From Paenibacillus koleovorans NBRC 103111 (GTDB taxonomy: Bacteria; Bacillota; Bacilli; Paenibacillales; NBRC-103111): a stretch of DNA of 64,000 nt. The DNA is taken from NCBI RefSeq assembly GCF_004000845.1, contig NZ_BIMA01000016.1, positions 1 through 64,000 of the forward strand, in the 5' to 3' direction. The translations under genes were made by a program, and so were the position numbers. The notes under the pieces are model-generated. The model searched no databases and had not been told where the DNA came from. It was given only the letters and a program-made list of their open reading frames with translations. This document shows, piece after piece, positions 17,916-26,962 of this stretch; position 1 is the stretch's first letter; every line of letters begins with the position of its first letter.

Positions 17916-17937
17916 TCACGTTCAAAGGAGGAACACG

Positions 17938-18480
17938 ATGGATACATTTCACGCTACCACGATCTTCGCCGTCCGGCATAACGGAAAAGGGGCCATTGCC
18001 GGAGACGGTCAGGTGACGTTCGGCAACAGCATGGTCATGAAGCAGCAGGCGAGGAAGGTGCGCCGGTTGTACCGGGGCAAAGTCGTAGCGGGCTTCGCCG
18101 GCTCGGTTGCCGACGCGATCACCCTGTTCGAGAAGTTCGAGAGCAAGCTGGAGGAGCATCAGGGCAATCTGCAGCGCGCCGCCGTCGAGCTGGCCAAGGA
18201 ATGGCGGTCCGATCGGGTGCTGAGACGCCTGGAAGCGATGATGATCGTGATGGACGCGCAATATTTGCTGCTCATCTCCGGCAACGGCGAAATCATCGAG
18301 CCGGACGACGGCGTCTTGGCGATCGGCTCGGGCGGCTCGTTCGCGCTGGCGGCGGGACGCGCGCTGAAGAAACACGCCACTCATCTGGAGGCTGGAGAGA
18401 TGGCGAGAGCGGCGCTGGAGACGGCCGCGGACATATGCGTGTTCACGAATCATAACATTATTTTGGAAGAAGTTTCTTAA
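17938..18480 (+). CDS. hslV: ATP-dependent protease proteolytic subunit HslV (ClpQ/CodW)
   Basis: This 180-residue proteasome-like peptidase forms a double hexamer that works with HslU. The core '[23 protein letters not shown]' matches the family, with the TT pair at residues 7-8 aligning with the catalytic N-terminal Thr of E. coli HslV. Here it is preceded by M-D-T-F-H-A. B. subtilis CodW has M-S-S-F-H-A at this place and uses its exposed N-terminal Ser. The Asp after Met would normally block Met removal, so how the nucleophile becomes exposed is unclear. The start ATG 17938 has AAAGGAGG upstream. B. subtilis has codV/xerC before this gene; no recombinase is found here. Confidence 0.95.
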   Translation: MDTFHATTIFAVRHNGKGAIAGDGQVTFGNSMVMKQQARKVRRLYRGKVVAGFAGSVADAITLFEKFESKLEEHQGNLQRAAVELAKEWRSDRVLRRLEAMMIVMDAQYLLLISGNGEIIEPDDGVLAIGSGGSFALAAGRALKKHATHLEAGEMARAALETAADICVFTNHNIILEEVS

Positions 18481-18502
18481 ACGGAGAGGAGGCGCTGCTC
18501 CC

Positions 18503-19903
18503 ATGAGCAAGAATCAAGCCGATTTGACGCCGAGACAAATTGTAGCGGAGCTGGACAAATACATCGTGGGCCAGAAAAAAGCGAAGAAGTCGGTCGCCGT
18601 TGCGCTTCGAAACCGGTACCGCCGCAACCGGCTGGAGGAATCGATCCGGGATGAGATCATTCCCAAAAATATATTGATGATCGGGCCGACCGGCGTCGGC
18701 AAGACGGAGATCGCCAGAAGGATGGCAAAGCTCGTCCATGCGCCGTTCATCAAGGTCGAAGCGACGAAATTCACGGAGGTCGGCTATGTCGGCCGCGATG
18801 TCGAGTCGATGGTCCGCGATCTCGTGGAGACGTCGATCCGCATCGTGAAGGCGGAGAAAACCGAGAAGCTGAAGGACAAGGCGGAGCAGATGGCCAACGA
18901 GCGCATCGTCAGCCTGCTCGTCCCGTCTCCGAAGAGCGCGAAGAGCCAGCGCAACCCGCTGGAGATGCTGTTCGGAGGAGGCAACCAGAATCAGCAGGAG
19001 TCGGCGGAGCCGGACCCGGGAATCGTACAGCGGCGCGCGGAGATCAAGGAGAAGCTACACAAGGGCGAGCTCGAGCATCAGACGATCGAGATCGAGGTCG
19101 AGGACAACGCGCCTTCGATGTTTGATATGTTCGCTGGGCAGGGTAATGAGCAGATGGGGATGAACATGCAGGAGATGTTCGGCAATCTGATGCCCAAGAA
19201 GCTGCGCAAACGCCGGCTGACGGTGAAGGAAGCGCGGGTGGTGCTGACTCAGGAGGAAGCCCAGAAGCTGATCGACATGGACGAGGTGACGCAGGAGTCG
19301 ATTCGGCGGGCGGAGCAGTCCGGCATCATTTTCATCGACGAGATCGATAAAATCGCCAATTCCGGTCGAGGCTCTGGGCCTGACGTATCCCGCGAAGGCG
19401 TTCAGCGCGACATTTTGCCGATTGTTGAAGGCTCTACGGTCATGACCAAGTATGGCCCGGTGAAGACGGACTATGTGCTGTTCGTCGCCGCCGGCGCCTT
19501 CCATACGTCGAAGCCGTCCGATCTGATTCCCGAATTACAGGGCCGGTTTCCGATCCGTGTAGAGCTGTCCTCGCTGACCAAGGAGGATTTCGTCCTTATT
19601 CTGAAGGAGCCTCAAAACGCGCTTACCAAGCAGTATACCGCTCTGCTGGAGACGGAGGGCATTCGCGTCGATTTCTCGGACGAGGCGATCGACGAGATCG
19701 CCCGCATCGCCGCCGAGGTCAACCAGAACACCGACAATATCGGGGCGCGCCGGTTGCATACGATCCTGGAGAAGCTGCTCGAGGATTTGTCGTTTGAAGC
19801 GCCGGACATTTCGCTGGAGGAAATCGTCATTACACCCGAGTACGTTCGGGACAAAATAGCCGATATCGCACAAAACCGTGACTTGAGTCAATACATTTTG
19901 TAA
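18503..19903 (+). CDS. hslU: ATP-dependent protease ATPase subunit HslU (ClpY)
   Basis: This 466-residue AAA+ unfoldase feeds substrates to HslV. The Walker A 'GPTGVGKT' is at residues 61-68 and Walker B 'FIDEID' around D279/E280. The inserted I-domain between them (about 110-245) contains a Gln/Glu/Met-rich stretch, and the pore loop '[10 protein letters not shown]' follows Walker A. The C-terminal tail 'NRDLSQYIL' is the family's HslV-docking end. It follows hslV by 22 bases with GGAGAGGAGG upstream. Confidence 0.97.
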   Translation: MSKNQADLTPRQIVAELDKYIVGQKKAKKSVAVALRNRYRRNRLEESIRDEIIPKNILMIGPTGVGKTEIARRMAKLVHAPFIKVEATKFTEVGYVGRDVESMVRDLVETSIRIVKAEKTEKLKDKAEQMANERIVSLLVPSPKSAKSQRNPLEMLFGGGNQNQQESAEPDPGIVQRRAEIKEKLHKGELEHQTIEIEVEDNAPSMFDMFAGQGNEQMGMNMQEMFGNLMPKKLRKRRLTVKEARVVLTQEEAQKLIDMDEVTQESIRRAEQSGIIFIDEIDKIANSGRGSGPDVSREGVQRDILPIVEGSTVMTKYGPVKTDYVLFVAAGAFHTSKPSDLIPELQGRFPIRVELSSLTKEDFVLILKEPQNALTKQYTALLETEGIRVDFSDEAIDEIARIAAEVNQNTDNIGARRLHTILEKLLEDLSFEAPDISLEEIVITPEYVRDKIADIAQNRDLSQYIL

Positions 19904-19929
19904 TACCGTTGTCGTCAGGAGGGAGCCAC

Positions 19930-20709
19930 ATGAGTTTATTAGCGAAAACCAGAAGATTGAACCGACTGCTTCAGAAGGCGGCCGGGAACTCGGTCAGCTT
20001 CATGGAGATGTCGGAGGTGCTGCGCGACTTGATCGCCGCCAACATTTTCGTCGTGAGCCGCAAGGGGAAAATATTAGGTTATGCGATCGCCGATGCGTTC
20101 GAGTCGGACAGCTTGAGCACGATGATTACGATCGATCGCCGGTTGCCGGAGGATTACAACAACATCCTGAAGAAGATCGAGGAGACGTCCTCGAATTTGG
20201 ATGAGGACAGCCCGTACCAGCGATTCACCGCCACGATTCAGTCGTTTTTCGACCAGAAGGTCGTTACGATCATCCCGATTATCGGCGGCGGCGACCGTCT
20301 GGGAACGCTTGTCCTGACCCGTGCGGTCGAGCCGTTCATCGACGACGATCTGATTATGTCCGAATATGGGTCTACAGTCGTAGGTATGGAGATTTTGCGG
20401 GAGCGCGCCGAGGAAGTGGAGCTGGAAGCCCGCAGCAAAGCGGTCGTACAAGTAGCGGTCAGCTCGTTGTCCTACAGCGAGATGGAAGCGGTCGATCATA
20501 TCCTTGAGGAGCTGAAGGATAAGGAAGGGCTGCTCGTCGCCAGTAAAATCGCGGATCGTGTCGGCATTACCCGGTCCGTCATTGTCAATGCGCTGCGCAA
20601 GCTGGAGAGCGCCGGCGTCATCGAAACCCGCTCGCTCGGGATGAAGGGGACGTACATCAAGATTTTGAACGACCAGCTCATCCAGAGCTTGACTCGCGCC
20701 AAAGTGTAG
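19930..20709 (+). CDS. codY: GTP- and branched-chain amino acid-sensing repressor CodY
   Basis: This 259-residue global regulator has the same length as B. subtilis CodY. The N-terminal GAF domain (about 1-155) binds isoleucine/valine, and the C-terminal winged helix ('[21 protein letters not shown]' near 205-225) binds AATTTTCWGAAAATT-like sites. The start is ATG 19930 with AGGAGGG 6 bases before; an upstream in-frame start at 19909 lacks a binding site. In Bacillus CodY represses the fla/che operon that begins just downstream, and the same order is kept here. Confidence 0.97.
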   Translation: MSLLAKTRRLNRLLQKAAGNSVSFMEMSEVLRDLIAANIFVVSRKGKILGYAIADAFESDSLSTMITIDRRLPEDYNNILKKIEETSSNLDEDSPYQRFTATIQSFFDQKVVTIIPIIGGGDRLGTLVLTRAVEPFIDDDLIMSEYGSTVVGMEILRERAEEVELEARSKAVVQVAVSSLSYSEMEAVDHILEELKDKEGLLVASKIADRVGITRSVIVNALRKLESAGVIETRSLGMKGTYIKILNDQLIQSLTRAKV

Positions 20710-20743
20710 CACCGACGAAAGTAGCAGGACCAACAGCCAATCT

Positions 20744-20766
20744 GGCGGATACAGCCGCCTGTTTTT
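20744..20766 (+). terminator. First of two tandem terminators after codY
   Basis: GGCGG (20744-20748) and CCGCC (20755-20759) form a short GC stem followed by TGTTTTT. Alone it would be weak; it sits directly against the stronger hairpin that follows. Confidence 0.6.
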
Positions 20767-20795
20767 AGCCCTATCGGGAAAGATAGGGCTTTTTG
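20767..20795 (+). terminator. Second tandem terminator after codY
   Basis: A perfect 9-bp stem AGCCCTATC / GATAGGGCT with loop GGGAAA is followed by TTTTT. It closes the hslVU-codY transcript, so the flagellar cluster needs its own promoter. Confidence 0.93.
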
Positions 20796-20799
20796 CTTA

Positions 20800-20964
20800 T
20801 TGCGGGAGTTGCGAATTTTGTAGAAACTATTACTGGTTAATAGGTTACAAAAATAGACATTTTCTGTTGATAATTAATTTGTAAACCGGCTCGAAAAAGA
20901 AGGAAAATTAGTTGGTCTGTGGAATACATTAATATTAAACTTCTACTGAAAGTGGGATTTTCCT
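20800..20964 (+). promoter_or_regulatory. AT-rich promoter region of the fla/che supercluster
   Basis: About 165 bp, much richer in A+T than the rest of the window, lie between the codY terminators and flgB. TTACAA (20845-20850) and GATAAT (20869-20874), 18 bp apart, could be a sigma-A promoter. GGTTACAAA (20843-20851) and TTTGTAAACC (20878-20887) form an interrupted dyad around it. AATTTTGTAGAAACT (20814-20828) and ATTTTCTG are only partial CodY-box matches. No clear SigD-type TAAA-N15-GCCGATAT was found. Confidence 0.45.
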
Positions 20965-21366
20965 ATGATTTTGTGGAACAAACCTAGTCTGCAAATGATG
21001 GAACGCACGATCGATGCCGCTACATTTCGACAAAAGGTTATTTCCAACAATGTCGCAAACGTCGACACGCCCTATTTCAAAAGGTCCGATGTCGTGTTCG
21101 AGGATCTGCTCCAGCAGGAGCTTCAGACCCAGACGATCGAGGGCTATAGAACGGATCCTCGGCATATCCCGATAGGACGTAAGACCACCGTTTCGCCCGA
21201 AGTGATGAGGGACGAGAAGTCGCTCATGAACAATAACTTCAATAACGTGGACATTGATTATGAAATGACGCTCCTGGCGAAAAACCAGCTCCGTTACAAC
21301 GTGTTGATGACGCAAGTGAATCACGATCTCAAGATGTTCCGCACAGCGATCAATGGGGGGCGATAA
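20965..21366 (+). CDS. flgB: Flagellar basal-body rod protein FlgB
   Basis: This 133-residue proximal rod protein has the N-terminal rod-family signature 'TFRQKVISNNVANVDTPYFKR' (about residues 22-42) and a C-terminal helix. It is exported by the flagellar type III system and assembles on the MS ring/FliE. It is the first gene of the cluster. ATG 20965 has only a weak AAAGTGGGA binding site, unusual beside the strong sites of its neighbours. flgC begins 5 bases after the stop. Confidence 0.96.
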   Translation: MILWNKPSLQMMERTIDAATFRQKVISNNVANVDTPYFKRSDVVFEDLLQQELQTQTIEGYRTDPRHIPIGRKTTVSPEVMRDEKSLMNNNFNNVDIDYEMTLLAKNQLRYNVLMTQVNHDLKMFRTAINGGR

Positions 21367-21370
21367 GTAA

Positions 21371-21820
21371 ATGAAGCTGACCAACGGATTCGATATCAGT
21401 TCCTCGGCCTTGACCGCTCAGCGGTTTCGGATGGACGTGATCTCCTCCAACATTGCGAATGCAGACACGAACCGCGGCAAGCTGGTGAACGGCAAGTGGG
21501 TGCCTTACACGCGCAAAGTCGTGACGATGGAATCGAAGGAAGCCGTACCTTTCGCCCAGCGGCTCAGCAACGCCATGCAGCGCGGAACCGGCGAAGGCGT
21601 ACGCGTCTCCCGGCTGTTCGAGGACAACGCGCCGTTCAAGCTGGAATACAACCCGACGCATCCGGATGCGGACGAGAACGGGTACATCCAACTGCCTAAC
21701 GTAGACATTTTGAAAGAAATCGTCGATATGATGTCGGCTACCCGATCCTATGAAGCTAACGTCACAGCACTGAACGCAACCAAATCGATGATCACCAAAG
21801 CGTTGGAAATCGGGAGATAA
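21371..21820 (+). CDS. flgC: Flagellar basal-body rod protein FlgC
   Basis: This 149-residue proximal rod protein carries the rod signature 'RFRMDVISSNIANADTNRG' near residues 18-36 and ends in the typical 'ALNATKSMITKALEIGR' helix. It assembles with FlgB, FlgF/G and FliE to form the drive shaft. GGGGCG precedes ATG 21371. The order flgB-flgC-fliE-fliF is universal in Bacilli. Confidence 0.97.
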   Translation: MKLTNGFDISSSALTAQRFRMDVISSNIANADTNRGKLVNGKWVPYTRKVVTMESKEAVPFAQRLSNAMQRGTGEGVRVSRLFEDNAPFKLEYNPTHPDADENGYIQLPNVDILKEIVDMMSATRSYEANVTALNATKSMITKALEIGR

Positions 21821-21829
21821 CGGGGGATA

Positions 21830-22147
21830 TTGAGGATGATAGAGAAGGTGGGGTTTCTGGTTAAACCTCCGATCGTACCGACATTGGAATCGAAAACGGA
21901 ACAACCGACCGGGGCTGTGGATGTGTCCAAAAGCTTCGGGCAGTTTCTGAACGACGCCTTGAAATCGGTAGAGGATCAACAGAAGGTAACCGGAATCTTG
22001 AACGAAAAGTTCGTTACGGGGGAGCTTGCCGACGTGCATCAATTGACGATCGCGGCCGAGAGAGCGTCTCTCAGCTTGGAGTTGACCGTCCAACTTCGCA
22101 ACAAAGCTATTGAAGCTTATCAGGAAATCATGAGAACGCAGCTCTAA
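21830..22147 (+). CDS. fliE: Flagellar hook-basal body complex protein FliE
   Basis: This ~105-residue adaptor links the MS ring to the rod. The C-terminal half 'KSFGQFLNDALKSVEDQQ', 'GELADVHQLTIAAERASL' and 'NKAIEAYQEIMRTQL' is typical. Two starts are possible: TTG 21830, with GGGGGA about three bases upstream, and ATG 21836. TTG is annotated here; the difference is two residues. Confidence 0.94.
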   Translation: MRMIEKVGFLVKPPIVPTLESKTEQPTGAVDVSKSFGQFLNDALKSVEDQQKVTGILNEKFVTGELADVHQLTIAAERASLSLELTVQLRNKAIEAYQEIMRTQL

Positions 22148-22190
22148 CCTTACATAATTCATAGCAGATAAGCTTCGGCGGGGTGACAAG

Positions 22191-23777
22191 GTGAACGAAA
22201 CAATCGTCCAATATAAAGATCGGTTGCTTCAGTATTGGAAACAAGCGAGCAAGATGCAAAAATATATGATCATCGGTACCGTTGTGTTCTTAATCGCGGT
22301 GCTGGTGCTCACTTCCATCAACTTATCCAAAACAGAGTATGCGCCTGCCTTCACGAGCTTGCAGCCGAATGATGCCGCCGGCATCAAAGAATATCTGGAC
22401 GGGGCGAAAATTCCATATAAACTGAGCGCGGACGGCAAGACGATCAGCGTGCCGACGAGCCAAGCGGCTTCAGTGAAGCTCGATGTCGAGTCGAAGGGAC
22501 TCAACAAGGGCGGCTCGCTGGGCTATGCCGGCATGTTCCCGAGCAACAGCATGTTCGGGATGTCTGACAGCCAGCTGCAAATCAAGAAGCTCAGCGCCAT
22601 GCAAGGCGAGATTCAGATGATGTTCAATCAAATCAGCGGCGTCGGCAATTCGAAGGTGCTCATCACGGTTCCGGATGAAAGCAAATTCATTACAACCAAC
22701 GTGGAGCAGTCCAAAGCCTCCGTCGTCCTGACATTGCTGCCCGGCTATCGGTACGATCAAGCTCAGATCGATACGATGTACAATCTGGTGGCGAAGACGG
22801 TTCCGAATTTGAAGCATGAGAACATTACGATCTCCAACCAGAACTTCGAACCGATGGAATACTCCAAGTCTGCGAGTATCTCGAATTTGAATGGAGACTT
22901 AGCTGATAAACAGTTCGCAATCAAAAACCGGTTTCAGGCCGATATCCAAAAAAATATTACGAACCTGCTGAACAAAATCGTCGGGCCGGATAAAGTGGTC
23001 GTTAGCGTCGTATCCAATTTGAACTTCGATCAGGTGAAAACGGCGACGCAAACCTTCCAGCCTGTGAATCCCACTGAAACGCTCGGGATACCGCGAAGCA
23101 GCCAGACGAACACGAAGTCTTCCGCCACCAAAGGAACGACGACTGGCGGAATACCCGGCACCGGTACGACCGACGTGCCGACCTATCAGGCGAACAGCGC
23201 ATCGGGCGGCAACTCGGAGTCGGAAGAACGCAACGAAATCATCAACTATGAAATAAACGAGATTAAAAGCGATATTGTTGCAAGTCCATACGTTGTAAAG
23301 GATTTGTCCATCAGCGTAGGGATCGAGCCTCCTGTTCGGGACGATCCGAACTCGCTCTCGCAAGAAATGCGTACATATTTGCAGCAAGCGTTGGAGAGCA
23401 TCGTAGCTACATCGCTCGCTGATAGCGGCACGACGTTCACGCCCGAGCAGCTGACGCGCAAGGTGACGTTGTTCGTGCAGCCGTTCGCCGGGGTCGGCAC
23501 GGTATCGACCGGCGGCATCAGCAGCTACTGGATGTATGGTGCGATCGGGGCCGCAGCCCTGCTGGCGGCAGGATTAGGCGGCTACATGATGCGTAGAAGA
23601 CGATTGAATGCGATGATAGAAGAAGAGATTCCGGCGCCTCCGGTTGTAGAACTGCCTACGATCGATATTGAGAATGTATCGCCGGAAAATCAGATGCGCA
23701 AACAGCTCGAGTCGCTGGCCAAGAAGAAACCGGAAGATTTCGTGAATTTGCTGCGCACTTGGCTAGTTGATGAATAG
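22191..23777 (+). CDS. fliF: Flagellar MS-ring protein FliF
   Basis: This 528-residue integral membrane protein forms the MS ring that houses the export gate. It has TM1 near residues 25-45, two ring-building motifs, a Gly/Thr/Ser-rich disordered segment (about 295-345), TM2 near 445-465, and a C-terminal tail 'KKKPEDFVNLLRTWLVDE' that binds FliG. The start is GTG 22191 with GGGGTGA-type binding site. Length agrees with Bacillus FliF (536). Confidence 0.97.
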   Translation: MNETIVQYKDRLLQYWKQASKMQKYMIIGTVVFLIAVLVLTSINLSKTEYAPAFTSLQPNDAAGIKEYLDGAKIPYKLSADGKTISVPTSQAASVKLDVESKGLNKGGSLGYAGMFPSNSMFGMSDSQLQIKKLSAMQGEIQMMFNQISGVGNSKVLITVPDESKFITTNVEQSKASVVLTLLPGYRYDQAQIDTMYNLVAKTVPNLKHENITISNQNFEPMEYSKSASISNLNGDLADKQFAIKNRFQADIQKNITNLLNKIVGPDKVVVSVVSNLNFDQVKTATQTFQPVNPTETLGIPRSSQTNTKSSATKGTTTGGIPGTGTTDVPTYQANSASGGNSESEERNEIINYEINEIKSDIVASPYVVKDLSISVGIEPPVRDDPNSLSQEMRTYLQQALESIVATSLADSGTTFTPEQLTRKVTLFVQPFAGVGTVSTGGISSYWMYGAIGAAALLAAGLGGYMMRRRRLNAMIEEEIPAPPVVELPTIDIENVSPENQMRKQLESLAKKKPEDFVNLLRTWLVDE

Positions 23778-23788
23778 GGGGAAGCACA

Positions 23789-24811
23789 ATGGCTAAAGGG
23801 GGACAGCTGCAGGCTGGGTTGACAGGCCGCCAGAAAGCGGCGATCTTGCTCATTAGCCTTGGTCCGGAAGTATCGGCGCAAATTTTCAAGCATCTGAGAG
23901 AAGAAGAGATCGAGCAGCTGACGCTGGAAATCGCCAACGTCCGCAAGGTCGATGCTGCGGAGAAAGAGAAAATATTGGCCGAGTTCCACCAAATTTGTTT
24001 GGCCCAGGAATACATCTCCCAAGGCGGTATTTCGTACGCCAAGGAGATTTTGGAGAAAGCGCTTGGATCAGGCAAGGCGATGGATATTATTAACCGGTTG
24101 ACGGCCACGCTGCAGGTGCGGCCGTTCGATTTTGCCCGCAAAGCCGATCCCGCACAAATCTTGAACTTCATTCAGAACGAGAACTCGCAGACGATCGCCT
24201 TGATCCTGTCCTATTTGCAGTCCGAGCAAGCTTCCATCATTCTCTCCTCGCTGCCGCAGGAGAAGCAGGCGGAGGTGGCGAAACGGATCGCTCTGATGGA
24301 CAGCACCTCACCGGAGGTTATCACGCAGGTTGAACGCGTGCTGGAGCAGAAGCTGTCGTCTACGGTCACCCAGGACTACACGTCGGCAGGCGGCATCGAA
24401 GCGATTGTGCAAATTCTGAACGGAGTCGACCGAGGCACGGAAAGGACGATTCTGGACTCGCTCGAGATTCAAGATCCGGAGCTGGCCGAAGAAATCAAGA
24501 AGAGGATGTTCGTCTTCGAGGACATCGTCAATATCGACAACCGTTCGATCCAGCGAATTATCCGCGATATCGAGAATTCCGACCTGCAGCTGGCACTGAA
24601 AGTGGCGAGCGAAGAAGTGCGCGAGATCATCTTCCGCAACATGTCGAGACGGATGGCCGAGACGTTCCGCGAAGAGATGGAATATATGGGGCCCGTTCGG
24701 CTGCGTGACGTCGAAGAGGCGCAAACCCGCATCGTAGCTACGATCCGCCGACTGGAAGAAGCCGGAGAGGTCATTATCGCGCGCGGCGGAGGAGATGATA
24801 TCGTTGTCTAG
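23789..24811 (+). CDS. fliG: Flagellar motor switch protein FliG
   Basis: The 340-residue rotor protein converts stator force to torque. The N-terminal domain ('LTGRQKAAILLISLGPEVSA') binds FliF, the middle domain carries an EHPQ-like region, and the C-terminal domain has the charged torque helix near 'EEIKKRMFVFEDIVNIDNRS'. Length matches the family (~335-340). It overlaps the start of fliH by 8 bases, so the two are translationally coupled. Confidence 0.97.
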   Translation: MAKGGQLQAGLTGRQKAAILLISLGPEVSAQIFKHLREEEIEQLTLEIANVRKVDAAEKEKILAEFHQICLAQEYISQGGISYAKEILEKALGSGKAMDIINRLTATLQVRPFDFARKADPAQILNFIQNENSQTIALILSYLQSEQASIILSSLPQEKQAEVAKRIALMDSTSPEVITQVERVLEQKLSSTVTQDYTSAGGIEAIVQILNGVDRGTERTILDSLEIQDPELAEEIKKRMFVFEDIVNIDNRSIQRIIRDIENSDLQLALKVASEEVREIIFRNMSRRMAETFREEMEYMGPVRLRDVEEAQTRIVATIRRLEEAGEVIIARGGGDDIVV

Positions 24812-25643
24812 GGTGATCAAGTCTTCCCGCGTAATTAGCGTTGACGATATTGTGTTAGTCCAGCCGTTGGCGTCGCCGCGTTCGGAGTATGAGGAGCAAG
24901 CGCCGATTGAAGCGGAGCCGGTGCCGGACCCCAAGAGCAAGGCCGAGCAAGAAGCGGAAGCGCTGAAGCAGCGGCTGCTGGCCGATGCCGAGTCGGCGGC
25001 GGCGACCATCGTCGCACAAGCCAAGACGGCGGCGGATAAAACGAAGCAAGACGCCCAGCGCGAGATCGATGCGTGGTGGCAGGAGCGCAGAAAAGCCGAT
25101 ACGGAGCAGGCGGCCAAGGCCAAGGAAGACGGCCATCAGCAAGGATATAAGAAGGGATACGCGCAAGCGGAATCCGAGATCAAGGACAAATACAATCATT
25201 TGATCGATAGCGCGAATGGCATTGTCCAACAAGCGATGGCGATCAAGCAGGAAATGATCCTTGAGGCCGAACCGTTCCTCATCGAGCTCAGTACGTCGAT
25301 CGCGGAGAAAATAATCGGCCGCCAATTGCAGATGGAGCCGGATTGGGTTGTGGAGTCGATCCGCAAGACGCTTCAGCGCAAGCGTGAGCTCGGGGTTATC
25401 TCGCTCTGTGTGGCTCCTTCGCAATTCAGCTTCGTGCAAGACGCTCGCGAGGAGCTGTTGCTCTCGATCGATTCCCAGGCGGAGCTGCAAATTTTACCGG
25501 ATCCTAACGTTCATGACTACGGGTGCGTCGTACGTTCCTCGCTCGGCAGTATAGACGCGCGGATCGACACCCAGCTTGAAGAAATCAAAAAAGCTTTGCT
25601 GCATGTATACCGAAGTGGCGAGGGGAATCCCGGTGATGAATAG
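24804..25643 (+). CDS. fliH: Flagellar export apparatus protein FliH
   Basis: The 279-residue stator-like regulator of the export ATPase FliI has a charged, Ala/Glu/Gln-rich coiled coil in the middle (about residues 45-135). Its C-terminal domain is similar to V-ATPase subunit E. TTG 24804 is chosen because GGAGGAG ends about 9 bases before it; ATG 24795 would sit against that site. It overlaps fliG upstream and fliI downstream. Confidence 0.93.
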   Translation: MSRVIKSSRVISVDDIVLVQPLASPRSEYEEQAPIEAEPVPDPKSKAEQEAEALKQRLLADAESAAATIVAQAKTAADKTKQDAQREIDAWWQERRKADTEQAAKAKEDGHQQGYKKGYAQAESEIKDKYNHLIDSANGIVQQAMAIKQEMILEAEPFLIELSTSIAEKIIGRQLQMEPDWVVESIRKTLQRKRELGVISLCVAPSQFSFVQDAREELLLSIDSQAELQILPDPNVHDYGCVVRSSLGSIDARIDTQLEEIKKALLHVYRSGEGNPGDE

Positions 25644-26958
25644 CGTCTTCCAGGCGCACAAGTACATCGAGCAGCTGAATCAGATGGATCCCGTTCGGGT
25701 GAACGGCAAAGTAACGCAAGTGATCGGATTGACCGTAGAGTCGGAAGGTCCGGACGCGAGCGTTGGAGATGTGTGCTACATTTATCCCTATAAATCTTCC
25801 AAACCGCTGCAAGCGGAAGTAGTAGGATTTCGCAACAATAAGGTTATTCTGATGCCGCTCGGTGAGCTGCAATCGATCGGCCCCGGCTGCGATGTCGTCA
25901 GCACCGGCAAGCCGCTTACGGTGTCCGTCGGAACCGAGCTGCTCGGCAAAGTGCTCGACGGGCTGGGTCAGCCGATGGACGGCTCTCTGCTGCCGGCGCG
26001 CATGGCCCAAGTGCTCACGACGAACACGCCGGGCAATCCGCTCAAGCGCCAACGGGTGCTTCACCCGATTAGCGTAGGAGTGCGCTGCATCGACGGCTTG
26101 CTGACGATCGGCAAAGGACAGCGCGTCGGGATCTTCGCCGGCTCGGGCGTCGGTAAGAGCACGCTGATGGGCATGATTGCGCGCAACACGTCTGCGGACG
26201 TGAACGTCATCGCGCTGATCGGCGAACGGGGCCGCGAGGTGCTCGATTTCATCGAGCGCGACCTCGGCCCGGAAGGGTTGGCGCGATCGGTCGTTATCGT
26301 GGCGACCTCCGATCAGCCGGCGCTCGTGCGGATCAAAGGCGCGTTGATAGCGACATCCGTCGCCGAATATTTCCGCGACCGCGGCCTGAACGTCATGCTG
26401 ATGATGGACTCGGTCACCCGGTATGCGACGGCGCTGCGCGAAGTCGGTCTAGCGGTAGGTGAGCCGCCGGCGACGCGTGGCTATACGCCTTCCGTATTCG
26501 CCAATCTGCCCAAGCTGCTCGAGCGGGCGGGCACGGGGCCGAAAGGGTCGATTACGGCTTTCTACACCGTGCTCGTAGACGGCGACGATATGAATGAACC
26601 GATAGCCGATACGGTGCGCGGCATTCTGGACGGCCATATCGTGCTGGATCGGAGCTTGGCGAACAAAGGCCACTATCCGGCGATCAACGTACTAGCCAGC
26701 GTCAGCCGCTGTATGAAGGAAATCGTGCCGGAAAGGCAGATGGATGCGGCGGATCAGCTAAAGCGTCTGTTAGCTACTTATAGAGATTCGGAAGACTTGA
26801 TCAATATCGGGGCGTATCAGAGCGGATCCAATCCGGAGATTGATCTGGCGATTCAATCGGTTCCACAGATCAACGGCTACTTGAGGCAGAAGACGTCCGA
26901 GAAAGTCAGCTATGACCTGGCATCCACGCAGTTGATGCAGCAATTTATCGGAGGATGA
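25636..26958 (+). CDS. fliI: Flagellum-specific export ATPase FliI
   Basis: The 440-residue F1-beta-like ATPase energises type III export of rod, hook and filament proteins. Walker A 'GSGVGKST' lies at residues 169-176, and the family block 'VIALIGERGREVLDFIERDLG' follows. Walker B lies near 'NVMLMMDSVTRYA'. The start is ATG 25636, overlapping the fliH stop, with GAGGGG 8 bases upstream. Longer in-frame starts from 25576 lie inside fliH and look unlike the family N-terminus. Confidence 0.97.
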   Translation: MNSVFQAHKYIEQLNQMDPVRVNGKVTQVIGLTVESEGPDASVGDVCYIYPYKSSKPLQAEVVGFRNNKVILMPLGELQSIGPGCDVVSTGKPLTVSVGTELLGKVLDGLGQPMDGSLLPARMAQVLTTNTPGNPLKRQRVLHPISVGVRCIDGLLTIGKGQRVGIFAGSGVGKSTLMGMIARNTSADVNVIALIGERGREVLDFIERDLGPEGLARSVVIVATSDQPALVRIKGALIATSVAEYFRDRGLNVMLMMDSVTRYATALREVGLAVGEPPATRGYTPSVFANLPKLLERAGTGPKGSITAFYTVLVDGDDMNEPIADTVRGILDGHIVLDRSLANKGHYPAINVLASVSRCMKEIVPERQMDAADQLKRLLATYRDSEDLINIGAYQSGSNPEIDLAIQSVPQINGYLRQKTSEKVSYDLASTQLMQQFIGG

Positions 26959-26962
26959 GTGC

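Noticed and set aside
20814-20872. CodY boxes before flgB
   Set aside because: The best 15-mers have four to five mismatches to AATTTTCWGAAAATT, too weak to annotate as sites; kept only as a remark on the region.
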